Shown here: positions 27,436-36,436 of the stretch, piece by piece
Layout of the letters: each line of letters starts with the position of its first letter
Numbering within the stretch: the first letter of the stretch is position 1
Origin: Paenibacillus sp. BK033
Lineage (GTDB): Bacteria > Bacillota > Bacilli > Paenibacillales > Paenibacillaceae
Length of the DNA: 64,000 bases
Direction: 5' to 3'
Assembly (NCBI RefSeq): GCF_004345425.1
Contig: NZ_SLVP01000002.1
Coordinates: 791,652 to 855,651 of the forward strand
Made by a program: the position numbers and the translations under genes
Notes under the pieces: generated by a model
Told to the model about the DNA's origin: nothing
The model's database searches: none
Seen by the model: only the letters and a program-made list of their open reading frames with translations

Positions 27436-28011
27436 TTGAACAAAAACGAGCGCCTCTGTACGATGGGGTTACGCACGAGGTCAAATGCCTCAAAAAGCCC
27501 ATCAGGAGGTCGCTCTATCATAAAGTTTAAGTCACAAGACAAGCAAAATCAACTCATAGAAAACATTACCGTTGTCATTGGTGTAGATATCGCGCAGGAA
27601 ACACATGTAGCCCGCGCCGTTAGCTTTCGAGGAATTGCTTTAGGAATGCCTCTCGAATTCGGTAATCATCGTGAAGGATTCGATCTACTCGAACGCTGGA
27701 TCCAAGATCTGCTCAAAACCTACAAACTTAGCAGCATCATCGTGGGCATGGAACCTAGCGGCCACTACTGGTTTAGCCTTGCACATTGGCTCCTCGATCA
27801 AGGTATAGAGCCCGTTTTGGTGAATCCTCATCTTGTCAAAAAGAACAAAGAAAACCGGGATAACACACCATCCAAGAGCGATCATAAGGATGCATTAGTC
27901 ATTGCAGACATGGTTAAAAACGGGTATTATTCCCCTGTTCGTTTCCATCCTGAAGAATATGAGGAATTGCGTATTCTAATGACAAATCGAGAGACGGTTA
28001 CTTGTCTGTAG
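27436..28011 (+). pseudogene. Truncated IS110-family transposase
   Basis: The frame has the N-terminal DEDD catalytic domain of IS110-type transposases: VVIGVDIAQETHVARAV with the first Asp, IVGMEPSGHYWFSLAHWL with the Glu, and NPHLVKKNKENRDNTPSKSDHKDALVIADM with the last Asp pair. It stops soon after REYEELRILM-like residues, so the C-terminal transposase_20 half is missing. The break falls right at the first copy of the repeat block at 28011, suggesting that a later insertion or recombination cut it. There is no clear start codon at the family's usual N-terminus. Confidence 0.8.
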
Positions 28012-28152
28012 AAAATAAAGTATTAGACTGAATGCCTTGAATCCATGCGGTTTTTAGAAATTCCATGCGGCAGCCATCAGAAAATAAGTATTAGACTGAC
28101 CCTTAAAATTGAAGAAGCGACAGCCATGGACAGAAAATAAAGTCCTAGACTG
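28011..28152. repeat. Left flanking repeat block of the metallophore operon
   Basis: GAAAATAAAGTATTAGACTG begins the block. The near copies AGAAAATAAGTATTAGACTG (28079-28098) and AGAAAATAAAGTCCTAGACT (28132-28151) follow. The words AGCGACAGCC and TGGACAGAAAATA occur between them. The same order and spacing recur in the same orientation at 36075-36206. A weaker copy (AAAAATAAAGTCTAGCAC) lies near 29457. Confidence 0.75.
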
Positions 28153-28207
28153 TCGCTTGTTCATTGAACTAACGTTCTCCGTCCCTCAATCTTCATTAGT
28201 ACTTTAT

Positions 28208-29407
28208 TTAGATGTTTACTGCCAGCTGATCGTTATGCATACGCCGCCTATTAGACCATATAACAACCCAGGCGATGAGGGAAAGCGTTGCACAGCATTG
28301 AAACATAATGACGTAAGAAAAGCCTTCAACGATCAGACCCATGACCAGTCCTCCTAAAGAATAGCCAAGATCGTATGAACACATGAACAATCCCATCCAT
28401 GCGTACTTGGAGTGGACTGGCAAAATAAAAGATAGGTAAGTCGTTAATGTAGGATATAACAATGCCATCGCAAAACCGTTAAAAACTGCAGAAAGATAAA
28501 GCACACTGCTAAATTGTTGCGTAAAAGACAGCAGCAGAGATCCAATTAAGGAAGACAACAAGGTTGCCGTAATAAAACCGGAATGCCACTGCCCGTCCGA
28601 AGGTATTCTTTTTCGAAGGATCATTCGGCTGCCAATGACGACAATTCCTTGAAGCATTAAATAGAGTCCTGCATGGCCTGAACCTTCATTGACAATAAAC
28701 AGGGGAACAAATGTCGCTGTTGCGCCGAATACGCACGAAACGCATAGCATAACCGTCATGCTCACAAGCAATGGACGATTTCGCTTTATGCCGGTCATTG
28801 ACTTAAAGAGTTCGGACAACGCAATCGATTTACTGGTACTGGCTCCTCTTCCTCTAGCAAGGGGAGCATTGAAACCAATCAAAATAGGTACTGCTGCCAA
28901 CCCAATTAATACAGCAACATATAACTTCGAAGACTCAGTAGCCCATATTTGCATAGCTGCGATCGGACCGAATAAAGAAGGTATCATTGAGGATAAGCTG
29001 TAAAGTGTCATCCCTTGCCCACGATCACGCTCAGCTAACCCTTCCACAATCCCTGCTTGCAATGACATTGAGAAAAATGCCGTAACAGCGCCCTGCCACG
29101 CACGAAGCAGCGTATATGCGTCGGAATCGGCAAACGTATAAAGAATCATGCAAGCAGCATGCGCGATTAACAATAGTCGCATTATTAGCAGCGGACCAAA
29201 TCTCCCAATCAGTTGTCCAGCAAATGGACGAAACAGCATACAGACAAACATATAAGCGCCCATCATGATGCCAATCTCCGCATGATCCATTCCCGACTTT
29301 TCACTTTGCAGCGGCAGCAGCACAGTTAAGATCGAATTGGCGGAAAAAAAGAGAACCGTTAGCACGAATAATGGAAACATTTTAGATAATCTCAGACTTT
29401 CGCTCAA
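28208..29407 (-). CDS. MFS exporter, metallophore-exporter type (CntE-like)
   Basis: The protein has 399 residues with twelve predicted membrane helices. It is clearly related to the second MFS gene of the cluster (33946-35163): MMGAYMFVCMLFRPFAGQLIGRFG matches the other's IMGAYMFTSMFLRPVAGKIVDTLG, and RGQGMTLYSLSSM matches RGQGLSLFSLSSM. CntE-type proteins export opine metallophores such as staphylopine. The start is TTG at 29407 behind GGGAG. It diverges from the ABC operon and shares the intergenic region that holds the Fur box. Confidence 0.75.
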   Translation of the reverse strand: MSESLRLSKMFPLFVLTVLFFSANSILTVLLPLQSEKSGMDHAEIGIMMGAYMFVCMLFRPFAGQLIGRFGPLLIMRLLLIAHAACMILYTFADSDAYTLLRAWQGAVTAFFSMSLQAGIVEGLAERDRGQGMTLYSLSSMIPSLFGPIAAMQIWATESSKLYVAVLIGLAAVPILIGFNAPLARGRGASTSKSIALSELFKSMTGIKRNRPLLVSMTVMLCVSCVFGATATFVPLFIVNEGSGHAGLYLMLQGIVVIGSRMILRKRIPSDGQWHSGFITATLLSSLIGSLLLSFTQQFSSVLYLSAVFNGFAMALLYPTLTTYLSFILPVHSKYAWMGLFMCSYDLGYSLGGLVMGLIVEGFSYVIMFQCCATLSLIAWVVIWSNRRRMHNDQLAVNI

Positions 29408-29571
29408 ACTGGTAAAGCTCCCTTCAACTTATTTACTACCCGTTATGCCGTTTATACAAAAATAAAGTCTAGCACAAGCTCGCTTATCCGTACATCCAAC
29501 ACTCGTTAGAAGCCTTTCATAGCCTCACTCGTTGCTCTTATTACATTACGATTATCTATAATTCTTTGTTA

Positions 29572-29629
29572 TTGACAGCTTAATGGGATAAATATATACT
29601 GCTATAAGAAATTGATAATCATTATCAAT
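29572..29629 (+). promoter_or_regulatory. SigA promoter with a perfect Fur box
   Basis: TTGACA (29572-29577), a 17-nt spacer and TATACT (29595-29600) form a near-consensus promoter. Immediately downstream, over the expected start site, lies the 19-bp palindrome ATTGATAATCATTATCAAT (29611-29629), whose core TGATAATCATTATCA matches the Bacillus Fur box exactly. Iron-bound Fur should therefore repress the operon. Confidence 0.88.
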
Positions 29630-29666
29630 CATAAAAATGAGACAGGGTCGAGAGGAGTACCACAGT

Positions 29667-31310
29667 ATGTTTAACTCAAAATCGAAAATAATGCTGCTAA
29701 TGCTGCTTTTATTTTCCATAGCACTTGCAGCTTGTTCCGGCACAAGTACAAATAATAATAATAATAATGCTGGCAGCAAAGAACAAAATTCGGAAACGGC
29801 CGCACCTGCCAATAAAACTATCACAGTATCGTGGCCGCGGGATGTTGGCCCGATGAATCCTCACGTTTATAACCCTTCCCAGCTTATCGCGCAGTCGATG
29901 ATTTACGAGCCGCTGGTCAACTATACCGAGGGTGGCGAAGTTGTGCCTTTCCTGGCCGAATCGTGGACGATTTCGGAGGACGGTAAAACCTATTCGTTTA
30001 AAATTCGACAAAATGTTAAGTTCTCGGACGGCACTTTGTTTAACGCGAATGTTGCCAAGAAAAATTTCGATGCTGTTATGAAACACGTTGAAAATCACAG
30101 CTGGCTCGGTTTCATCAGCTTGCTGGACAAAACTGAAGCGGTTGACGAATATACCTTCAACATCGTATTGAAACAAGCCTATTATCCAACATTGCAGGAG
30201 CTGTCGGTCATTCGTCCGGTACGTTTTCTCGGTGAAGCAGGTTTTCCGGATGACGGCGACACCTCCAAAGGTGTGAAGAAGCCTGTCGGGACCGGTCCGT
30301 GGATGCTAACGGATTATAAAACAGATGAATATGCAGAGTTTACTCGCAATCCTAATTATTGGGGCGAGCAGCCGAAAATCGATAAAGTCGTATTTAAAAT
30401 CATTCCTGACGGCGACACTCGTGTTCTTGCCTTTGAAAAAGGCGAACTGGATATGATCTATGGTGAAGGCGCCATCAGCGTGGATGCATTTATGCAGCTT
30501 CAGGCTAATGACGAGTATGCAACGCAAATTTCCAGCCCGGTTGCAACGAGACAGCTGGTTATGAACACGACGAACCCAGCACTTTCGGATAAGAAAGTTC
30601 GTCTTGCGCTGCAGTATGGTTTCAATAAAGAAGCAATGGTACAAGGTGTCACTTCCAGATTGGAAGAGAAAGCGGACAGCTTGTTATCCTCCAACTTCCC
30701 GTTTGCGCAAACAAACCCTTCCCCAATCGGCTATGACGTTGAAAAAGCCAAAGCTTATTTGGACGAAGCTGGCTGGAAGCTGCCGGAAGGCAAGTCGGTA
30801 CGCGAGAAGGACGGTCAACCGCTAGAAGTGGAATTAATCTACGAGAAATCAGACCAGATTATTAAACCAATGGCGGAAACGCTTCAAGCAGAATGGGCGG
30901 CCATCGGTGTCAAATTGAATATCACAGGCCTTGAGCTTACAGAGCAAGTTAAACGGTTCCGTGCTGGGCAATTCGATTTGTACTTCTTCAGCAACTACGG
31001 CGCACCGTACGACCCGAGTTCTTTCTTTCATATCGTTGCGGAAAAGAGCTTTGGCATTGCCGAGGCGCTCGCAAACCTGCCGATGAAAAATGAACTCGAC
31101 CAGCAAGTACAAGAAGCACTTGCCACGACGGATGAGAATAAACGTAAGGAATTGTTTAATGCCATTCAGACGACGTTGCATGAAGAAGGAGCACTTGTTC
31201 CAATCTCCTACATTAAGAAGACTGTCGTCTACAACAAAAAAATTAGCAACTTCGTGTTTCCTGGAAGCCGGGATGACAACCCGTTCTCCAGCATTGAGCT
31301 AAATCAGTAA
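29667..31310 (+). CDS. Nickel/opine-metallophore ABC transporter substrate-binding lipoprotein (CntA/NikA-like)
   Basis: The start is ATG at 29667 behind GAGAGGAG; the in-frame ATG at 29637 is upstream of that site. The product has 547 residues. A lipoprotein signal with lipobox LAAC (near residue 22) anchors it to the membrane, followed by a short Asn-rich linker. The SBP_bac_5 family body has GPMNPHVYNPSQLIAQSMIYEPLV, WTISEDGKTYSFKIR and YWGEQPKIDKVVFKII. Family members bind Ni2+ or metal-opine complexes. The linked MFS exporters and the Fur box favour a metallophore over free peptides. Confidence 0.85.
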   Translation: MFNSKSKIMLLMLLLFSIALAACSGTSTNNNNNNAGSKEQNSETAAPANKTITVSWPRDVGPMNPHVYNPSQLIAQSMIYEPLVNYTEGGEVVPFLAESWTISEDGKTYSFKIRQNVKFSDGTLFNANVAKKNFDAVMKHVENHSWLGFISLLDKTEAVDEYTFNIVLKQAYYPTLQELSVIRPVRFLGEAGFPDDGDTSKGVKKPVGTGPWMLTDYKTDEYAEFTRNPNYWGEQPKIDKVVFKIIPDGDTRVLAFEKGELDMIYGEGAISVDAFMQLQANDEYATQISSPVATRQLVMNTTNPALSDKKVRLALQYGFNKEAMVQGVTSRLEEKADSLLSSNFPFAQTNPSPIGYDVEKAKAYLDEAGWKLPEGKSVREKDGQPLEVELIYEKSDQIIKPMAETLQAEWAAIGVKLNITGLELTEQVKRFRAGQFDLYFFSNYGAPYDPSSFFHIVAEKSFGIAEALANLPMKNELDQQVQEALATTDENKRKELFNAIQTTLHEEGALVPISYIKKTVVYNKKISNFVFPGSRDDNPFSSIELNQ

Positions 31311-31326
31311 TTTAGGGAGGCGTATC

Positions 31327-32271
31327 ATGGGCAGCTTTATAGGTAAACGGCTTCTGGCCGTCATCCCAATATTCCTTTTTGCCACGCTTCTCACGTTTTT
31401 ACTGATCTATCTCTCACCCGTCGATCCCGCCGAAGCCTATTTGACGGCGGCGCATATTCATCCGACGGAGGAGCTGCTCGAACAGAAAAGACATGAGTTC
31501 GGCTTGGATCAGCCGCTGCTCGTTCAATACGCCCAATCCTTACATAAGATCTGCCGACTCGATTTCGGCACATCTTATGTTTCGAACGAGCCTGTTTGGC
31601 AAGAGATTATCCTACGGATGCCGGCAACGCTTCAGCTCGCTTTTAGCAGCATCGTGCTTGCAATTATAGTTAGCATCCCCATCGGTTTTTTGGCCGCTGT
31701 ATACAAAAACAGCGTGTTTGATTATTTGAGCCGACTGCTCGCCTATTTCGGTGCATCGATTCCACAGTTTTGGCTCGGATATCTATTAATCTTCTTCTTC
31801 TCGGTTAAACTTGACTTATTACCGGTGCAAGGGAAAGGCTCGTTTGAGCATCTTATTCTTCCGTCGATTACGCTCGCACTTGGGCTTATCGCCATTTATT
31901 CCCGATTGCTGCGTACCGGCGTTCTGGAACAATTGCAAGAACCGTACGTACTGTACGCGCGGACCAGAGGGATCAAGGAAAAGATCATCCTGAGCAAGCA
32001 TGTTTTGAAAATCGCTATATCCCCCATGCTAACCGGTCTTGGCATGAATTTAGGAAAGCTGCTCGCAGGAACGATCATCGCGGAAGAAGTTTTCTCGTGG
32101 CCAGGGTTTGGCCGTTATTTTGTTGAAGCGATATTTAATCGGGACATACCGGTTATCCAGGCTTATGTACTCATTTCCGCTTGCCTGTTCATCGTATGCA
32201 ATCTGATTGTCGATCTTCTACAAATGTATTTGGATCCTAGAATCTCTTGGAAAGGACGGACCGACCATTGA
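31327..32271 (+). CDS. ABC transporter permease, NikB/CntB-like
   Basis: The protein has 314 residues with six predicted membrane helices and a BPD_transp_1 domain. The coupling-helix region appears as YARTRGIKEKIILSKHVLKIAISP (near residues 209-232). The N-terminus (FIGKRLLAVIPIFLFATLLTFLL) is typical of DppB/NikB-type permeases. The ribosome site AGGGAGG lies 6 nt before the ATG, 16 nt behind the binding-protein gene. It should pair with the next permease to form the channel. Confidence 0.9.
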   Translation: MGSFIGKRLLAVIPIFLFATLLTFLLIYLSPVDPAEAYLTAAHIHPTEELLEQKRHEFGLDQPLLVQYAQSLHKICRLDFGTSYVSNEPVWQEIILRMPATLQLAFSSIVLAIIVSIPIGFLAAVYKNSVFDYLSRLLAYFGASIPQFWLGYLLIFFFSVKLDLLPVQGKGSFEHLILPSITLALGLIAIYSRLLRTGVLEQLQEPYVLYARTRGIKEKIILSKHVLKIAISPMLTGLGMNLGKLLAGTIIAEEVFSWPGFGRYFVEAIFNRDIPVIQAYVLISACLFIVCNLIVDLLQMYLDPRISWKGRTDH

Positions 32272-33101
32272 TATCGAGCATACGTACCGGACTTAGAAGC
32301 CAGAAGACCGCAGCAGTGTGCTCAGTTATTCTGGCCGTCCTTTTTATTCTTTCCATATTGGCTCCGTGGATCGCGCCGCATGACCCGATTCAGGTCAACT
32401 TGGCGATTAAGCTGCATTCCCCTTCATGGGATTATCCGCTTGGCACCGATCAACTCGGACGATGCAACCTGTCCCGTTTACTCTATGGATCGCGAATTTC
32501 ACTCGGTTTCGCGTCAATTATTTTTATCTCCTCGCTCCTGATTGGTTTGTTGATCGGGACGTTTTCCGGATATAAAGGCGGAATAATTGACCAAGTGCTG
32601 ATGCGTTTTTGCGAAGGTGTCATGGCTTTTCCGACACTTGTGCTTGTGTTGGGGCTTGTCGGAATTCTCGGTCCAGGATTACCACAGGTAATCTTAGCAA
32701 TGGTTATGGTGCAATGGGTCTATTACGCACGAATGTTTCGAGGTATGGTGCTCAGTTTAAGAGAGCGGAATTTCATTACGGCAGCGAAAATAAGCGGCTC
32801 CTCGCAGTGGACGATCATTAGACGGCATATGATTCCGAATGTGCTCCCTCCTATTGTCGTTATGGGGACACTTGAGATCGGATGGGCGATTATGGACATC
32901 GCTGCAATGTCGTTTCTCGGACTCGGCATTCAGCCGCCTTTTCCGGAGTGGGGATCGATGATTCATGAAGGTAAATCGTACATTCGCAGCAATCCTGAGC
33001 TAATGTTATATCCGGGCATGATGATTTTAATCATTGTCATAACGTTCAATATTTTAGGAGAAGCTCTGTCGGAGCGCTTCGGTGTAAAACGTCGTTTTTG
33101 A
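32268..33101 (+). CDS. ABC transporter permease, NikC/CntC-like
   Basis: The product is about 277 residues. I prefer TTG at 32268 because it overlaps the preceding stop (TTGA), although the frame is open from 32247. An N-terminal membrane helix, the DPI.VNL.....PS...PLGTDQLGRC motif of DppC/NikC permeases and a coupling region RNFITAAKISGSSQWTIIRRHM are present. It ends one base-pair step before the ATPase gene. The start remains uncertain because neither TTG has a strong ribosome site. Confidence 0.88.
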   Translation: MISSIRTGLRSQKTAAVCSVILAVLFILSILAPWIAPHDPIQVNLAIKLHSPSWDYPLGTDQLGRCNLSRLLYGSRISLGFASIIFISSLLIGLLIGTFSGYKGGIIDQVLMRFCEGVMAFPTLVLVLGLVGILGPGLPQVILAMVMVQWVYYARMFRGMVLSLRERNFITAAKISGSSQWTIIRRHMIPNVLPPIVVMGTLEIGWAIMDIAAMSFLGLGIQPPFPEWGSMIHEGKSYIRSNPELMLYPGMMILIIVITFNILGEALSERFGVKRRF

Positions 33102-33115
33102 ATGGAGGAACCTTA

Positions 33116-33949
33116 GTGACAGCACATCATAACCCTGTATTGCAGGTAAGTGGCCTGCGGGTATCGGCGAAAATGGCCCAAGGTGAGAAGCCGCTCGTTC
33201 ATGCCGTCGATTTGGAGCTTAAACCCGGACGCGTGCTTGGTCTGATTGGAGAAAGCGGATGCGGCAAAACGATCACAAGCATGTCTGTGCTGCAGCTGCT
33301 GGATCGTAAAACGACAAAAATCGAAGGTAGTATCCAGTTGAATGGACGCGAGTTGAACGGAATTCATTCGGAATCGATGCGAGCCATCCGCGGCAAAGAA
33401 ATTTCGCTTATTATGCAAAATCCGATGAATGCCTTTAGTCCTGTGTTGACCATCGGCAATCAATTTATCGAAACGATCCGCACGCATACGTCTCTTTCGA
33501 AAAAACAAGCCTATGAGCTGGCCGTATCTTCCCTTCAAGACGTAAACTTGCCGGATCCGGTCGGTATTATGAAGCAATACCCTTTTCAGCTGAGCGGCGG
33601 TATGCTGCAACGGGTCATGATTGCAATGGCCATTTGCCTCCGCCCCTCGGTTTTAATTGCAGACGAGCCCACCACCGCACTTGATGTAGATAATCAGCTG
33701 CGGGTATTGCGACAACTCGATCGTATTCGCTCTGAGTACGGTACATCCATTTTGTTAATTACTCATGACTTGGGAGTGATTGCGGAAATGGCCGACGAAG
33801 TTGCCGTCATGCAGCATGGGCGTATTGTCGAGAAAGCGGAGGTTTTTCAGTTATTCGATCACCCGCAGCATGAATATACGCAAAAACTGCTGAACGCTAG
33901 ACCTTCCTTCTCTATTAATCAGCAATCCAAGGAATTTCTACTGGCATGA
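33116..33949 (+). CDS. ABC transporter ATPase, NikD/CntD-like
   Basis: The start is GTG at 33116 behind GGAGG (33104-33108); the product has 277 residues. Walker A GESGCGKT, Q-loop LIMQNPMNAFSPV, signature LSGGMLQRV, Walker B VLIADEPTTALD and the H-loop LITHDLG are all intact, so it should be an active ATPase. It is the first of two ATPases in the operon, as in the cntABCDF/nikABCDE layout. Its stop overlaps the start of the MFS gene (ATGA). Confidence 0.92.
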   Translation: MTAHHNPVLQVSGLRVSAKMAQGEKPLVHAVDLELKPGRVLGLIGESGCGKTITSMSVLQLLDRKTTKIEGSIQLNGRELNGIHSESMRAIRGKEISLIMQNPMNAFSPVLTIGNQFIETIRTHTSLSKKQAYELAVSSLQDVNLPDPVGIMKQYPFQLSGGMLQRVMIAMAICLRPSVLIADEPTTALDVDNQLRVLRQLDRIRSEYGTSILLITHDLGVIAEMADEVAVMQHGRIVEKAEVFQLFDHPQHEYTQKLLNARPSFSINQQSKEFLLA

Positions 33950-35163
33950 GTGTATCAACTGATTCCGAGAAATCGGAAACTTCGGCCGCATTGGCGAGGA
34001 ACCATCCCTTCGGGCTAAAAGCGATACAAATTTACAGCATGGCGGTTTTGTTCTATACGACCAGCCACATCCTGCTTATTCTTCTACCGCTTAGCTCACA
34101 AAAACTTGGGGCAAGTCCGGCGCAGATTGGCTTTATCATGGGAGCATATATGTTCACATCGATGTTTTTACGACCGGTTGCCGGCAAAATTGTCGACACG
34201 CTGGGAACGAAACGGATTTTCATTGCTACGTTAATCATGAATGCAGTTGTTTTATCGTTATATTCGATTCAAGAACTATGGCTATTCGCTGGGCTTCGTA
34301 TTCTGCAAGGCGTAATACTTTCATTCTTCTCAATGATATCACATCTGATGATAATAGAAGCTTTACCTGAAGACGCGCGTGGCCAAGGCCTGTCCCTGTT
34401 TTCGCTTTCGTCTATGCTGCCATACACTTACGGTCCTTTTCTCGTTCTCTATTTCATCGATAAAATACCAACGATATTCCTATTTGTCGCACTAATTCCT
34501 CTTGGTCTGATAACACTCCTGATTGGCGCAAACGCCCGAATGCCTGAACTGCGAAAGAATGACCATCCACAGGCCGCAAAGGCCACAAATGAGAAATATT
34601 CCGGATGGAGCGACCGGAAACTGCTGTTTCCTTCATTCATCATGCTTTTAGCATCGGCTGTTATTGGCACCATATCCGCGTTTCTCCCGATCTACTTGGA
34701 GATTCGCGGATTGCCTTATGCCAGCTTGTATTTTCTGACGGAAACCGCTGTTCTCGTCTTTCTTCGTTTTTTTGGGCGGAAATTCATTCCAACGGGGAAA
34801 CGTTTCCCTTACAAATTGGTCGTTCTGCTCATCTGTATGATGACAGCTGCAGTTGGTTTGCTGCGAATCGCAGACTCGCTGACGGTCGTTTTATTCGCCG
34901 CTGTCTGCAACGGAATTGCGCTTTCCATGCTTTATCCGACACTGCTAACTTATGTCTCGTTCACTGTGCCGGAACGGTTCAAAGGTCAAGGAATCGGACT
35001 GTTTATTGCAGCGGCTGACTTTGGGACGTCTGTCGGTATTTGGGCTTTAAGTCTATTGGCGAATGCATTCACTTACGAAATGATGTTTTCCAGCTGTGTC
35101 GGAATTGGCGGAGCAGCCCTATTGCTGCTCATATGTTATCGAAGATGGGGGGGTAGAATATGA
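33946..35163 (+). CDS. MFS exporter inside the operon, CntE-like
   Basis: The protein has 405 residues with twelve predicted membrane helices. Key words are IGFIMGAYMFTSMFLRP, GTKRIFIATLI, RGQGLSLFSLSSMLPY and MLYPTLLTYVSF. An exporter embedded between the two ATPase genes and overlapping both by 4 bp is the diagnostic arrangement of opine-metallophore loci (cntD-cntE-cntF). It should export the metallophore or a relative. It is paralogous to the divergent MFS gene at 28208. Confidence 0.82.
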   Translation: MSVSTDSEKSETSAALARNHPFGLKAIQIYSMAVLFYTTSHILLILLPLSSQKLGASPAQIGFIMGAYMFTSMFLRPVAGKIVDTLGTKRIFIATLIMNAVVLSLYSIQELWLFAGLRILQGVILSFFSMISHLMIIEALPEDARGQGLSLFSLSSMLPYTYGPFLVLYFIDKIPTIFLFVALIPLGLITLLIGANARMPELRKNDHPQAAKATNEKYSGWSDRKLLFPSFIMLLASAVIGTISAFLPIYLEIRGLPYASLYFLTETAVLVFLRFFGRKFIPTGKRFPYKLVVLLICMMTAAVGLLRIADSLTVVLFAAVCNGIALSMLYPTLLTYVSFTVPERFKGQGIGLFIAAADFGTSVGIWALSLLANAFTYEMMFSSCVGIGGAALLLLICYRRWGGRI

Positions 35164-35966
35164 GTCTGCTGCAGGTTAGTCATGTTACGCACGGATACTC
35201 CGCATTCAGTCTGTTTAGAGGAACAAAGCGATCAAATGTGCTTATCGACATCTCCCTCTCTATCGAACCAGGCCAATGCCTAGGCCTCCTGGGGACGAGC
35301 GGAGCTGGTAAAAGCACACTAGGCAAAGTAATTCTTGGTTTGGAAAAACCGCAGCAAGGGCAAGTACTGTTTCAAGGCGTCAATCTGTATGCTGCTCATG
35401 CATCCGACCGCAATAAGATCCGCCGTGATTTGCAAGTTGTTTTTCAAGATTGCTATTCATCCGTTAACCCAAAATTGAATGCGGAGCAAATAATCGGAGA
35501 GCCGCTGTTGAACTATGAAAAGCTCTCGAAGCAGGAACACATACGCCGGGTTGAAAAACTGCTGGAAATCGTCGGCCTTCATCTGGAAGACCGGAAAAAG
35601 TACCCGCATCAATTCAGCGGCGGACAACTTCAACGGATCAATATTGCTCGAGCGATTGCGTTGAAACCGAAAATGATCGTATTAGACGAAGCAGTAAGCA
35701 GTCTGGATATGGTGACGCAAGCTGCCATTCTCGATTTATTAAGCGATTTAAAGAAGAATTTTGGCTTGTCTTATTTGTTTATTACACATGATATTAAGGC
35801 CGCCTATCACATTTCCGATGCGTTAGCCGTCATGGAACAAGGTAAGCTGGCTGTTTATTGCGAGGATAAAGAGCAATTTATGCGGCTGCAGCATCCAAGT
35901 GTACAAAAGCTCGTTCAATCGATGCTACCCGAACATCCCCGCTTACGTTCTGGAAGGGAAACTTAA
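35160..35966 (+). CDS. ABC transporter ATPase, NikE/CntF-like
   Basis: The protein has 268 residues. Walker A GTSGAGKST, Q-loop VVFQDCYSSVNP, signature FSGGQLQRI, Walker B MIVLDEAVSSLD and H-loop FITHDIK are all present. It is the last gene of the operon, with its ATG overlapping the MFS stop. A terminator follows 15 nt later. No racemase, nicotianamine-synthase-like or opine-dehydrogenase gene follows. Confidence 0.92.
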   Translation: MSLLQVSHVTHGYSAFSLFRGTKRSNVLIDISLSIEPGQCLGLLGTSGAGKSTLGKVILGLEKPQQGQVLFQGVNLYAAHASDRNKIRRDLQVVFQDCYSSVNPKLNAEQIIGEPLLNYEKLSKQEHIRRVEKLLEIVGLHLEDRKKYPHQFSGGQLQRINIARAIALKPKMIVLDEAVSSLDMVTQAAILDLLSDLKKNFGLSYLFITHDIKAAYHISDALAVMEQGKLAVYCEDKEQFMRLQHPSVQKLVQSMLPEHPRLRSGRET

Positions 35967-35980
35967 CAGCCAAACATTGA

Positions 35981-36011
35981 AAGGCCATGTTCAAGCAACA
36001 TGGCCTTTTTC
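35981..36011 (+). terminator. Terminator of the metallophore uptake operon
   Basis: AGGCCATGTT / AACATGGCCT with a 5-nt loop is followed by TTTT. Confidence 0.88.
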
Positions 36012-36074
36012 GATCTTGTTTTCTGCTTAATTGGAAAATTTAGCTGGGAATCCAACACTTGTTCAAGTGTGAAA

Positions 36075-36206
36075 AGAAAATAAAGTATTAGACTAGGCAT
36101 GCTGATCCGGGAGGCTTTTCAAATTATAAAACCGTCAGATTTAATGAAATAAGTATTAGACTGGCCCCAGCTTATAAAAACAGCGGTAGCCTTGGACTAG
36201 AAAATA
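36075..36206. repeat. Right flanking repeat block of the metallophore operon
   Basis: AGAAAATAAAGTATTAGACT (36075-36094), GAAATAAGTATTAGACTGG (36146-36164) and CAGCGGTAGCC..TGGACTAGAAAATA (36181-36206) repeat the left block in the same order and orientation. The third subcopy is cut at AGAAAATA, where group II intron sequence starts. Confidence 0.75.
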
Positions 36207-36436
36207 GTAGAATGAAGGGCCGGGCATCCAGCCCCTCCTCATCTAACCGTACGTGAGGTTTTCCCTCTTACGGCTTTCCGACGTTCTTCACCTCGAGCAT
36301 TACGGTGTCCCCAGGAGGAAACGGTTGTGAAGCCACTCTTAAGCAAAGCATGGCTAACTTCTGATCCCCATCTCTGAAATTTCCGTTTGTGCTTGTTACG
36401 TAGGAAGATAAACAGTCTTCTGCGTATATGCCAATC
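36207..36436 (-). mobile_element. 3' remnant of a third group II intron
   Basis: On the minus strand a frame from 36436 to 36239 reads DWHIRRRLFIFLRNKHKRKFQ...SWGHRNARG.., the usual C-terminus of a maturase. Domain V overlaps it: AGCCGTAAGAGGGAAAACC then CGTACGGTT. A domain VI-like stem GGGGCTGGATGCCCGGCCC follows, and the intron ends CATTCTAC at 36207. The rest of the intron is missing. It sits exactly in the third subcopy of the repeat block (AGAAAATA|). Confidence 0.75.
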
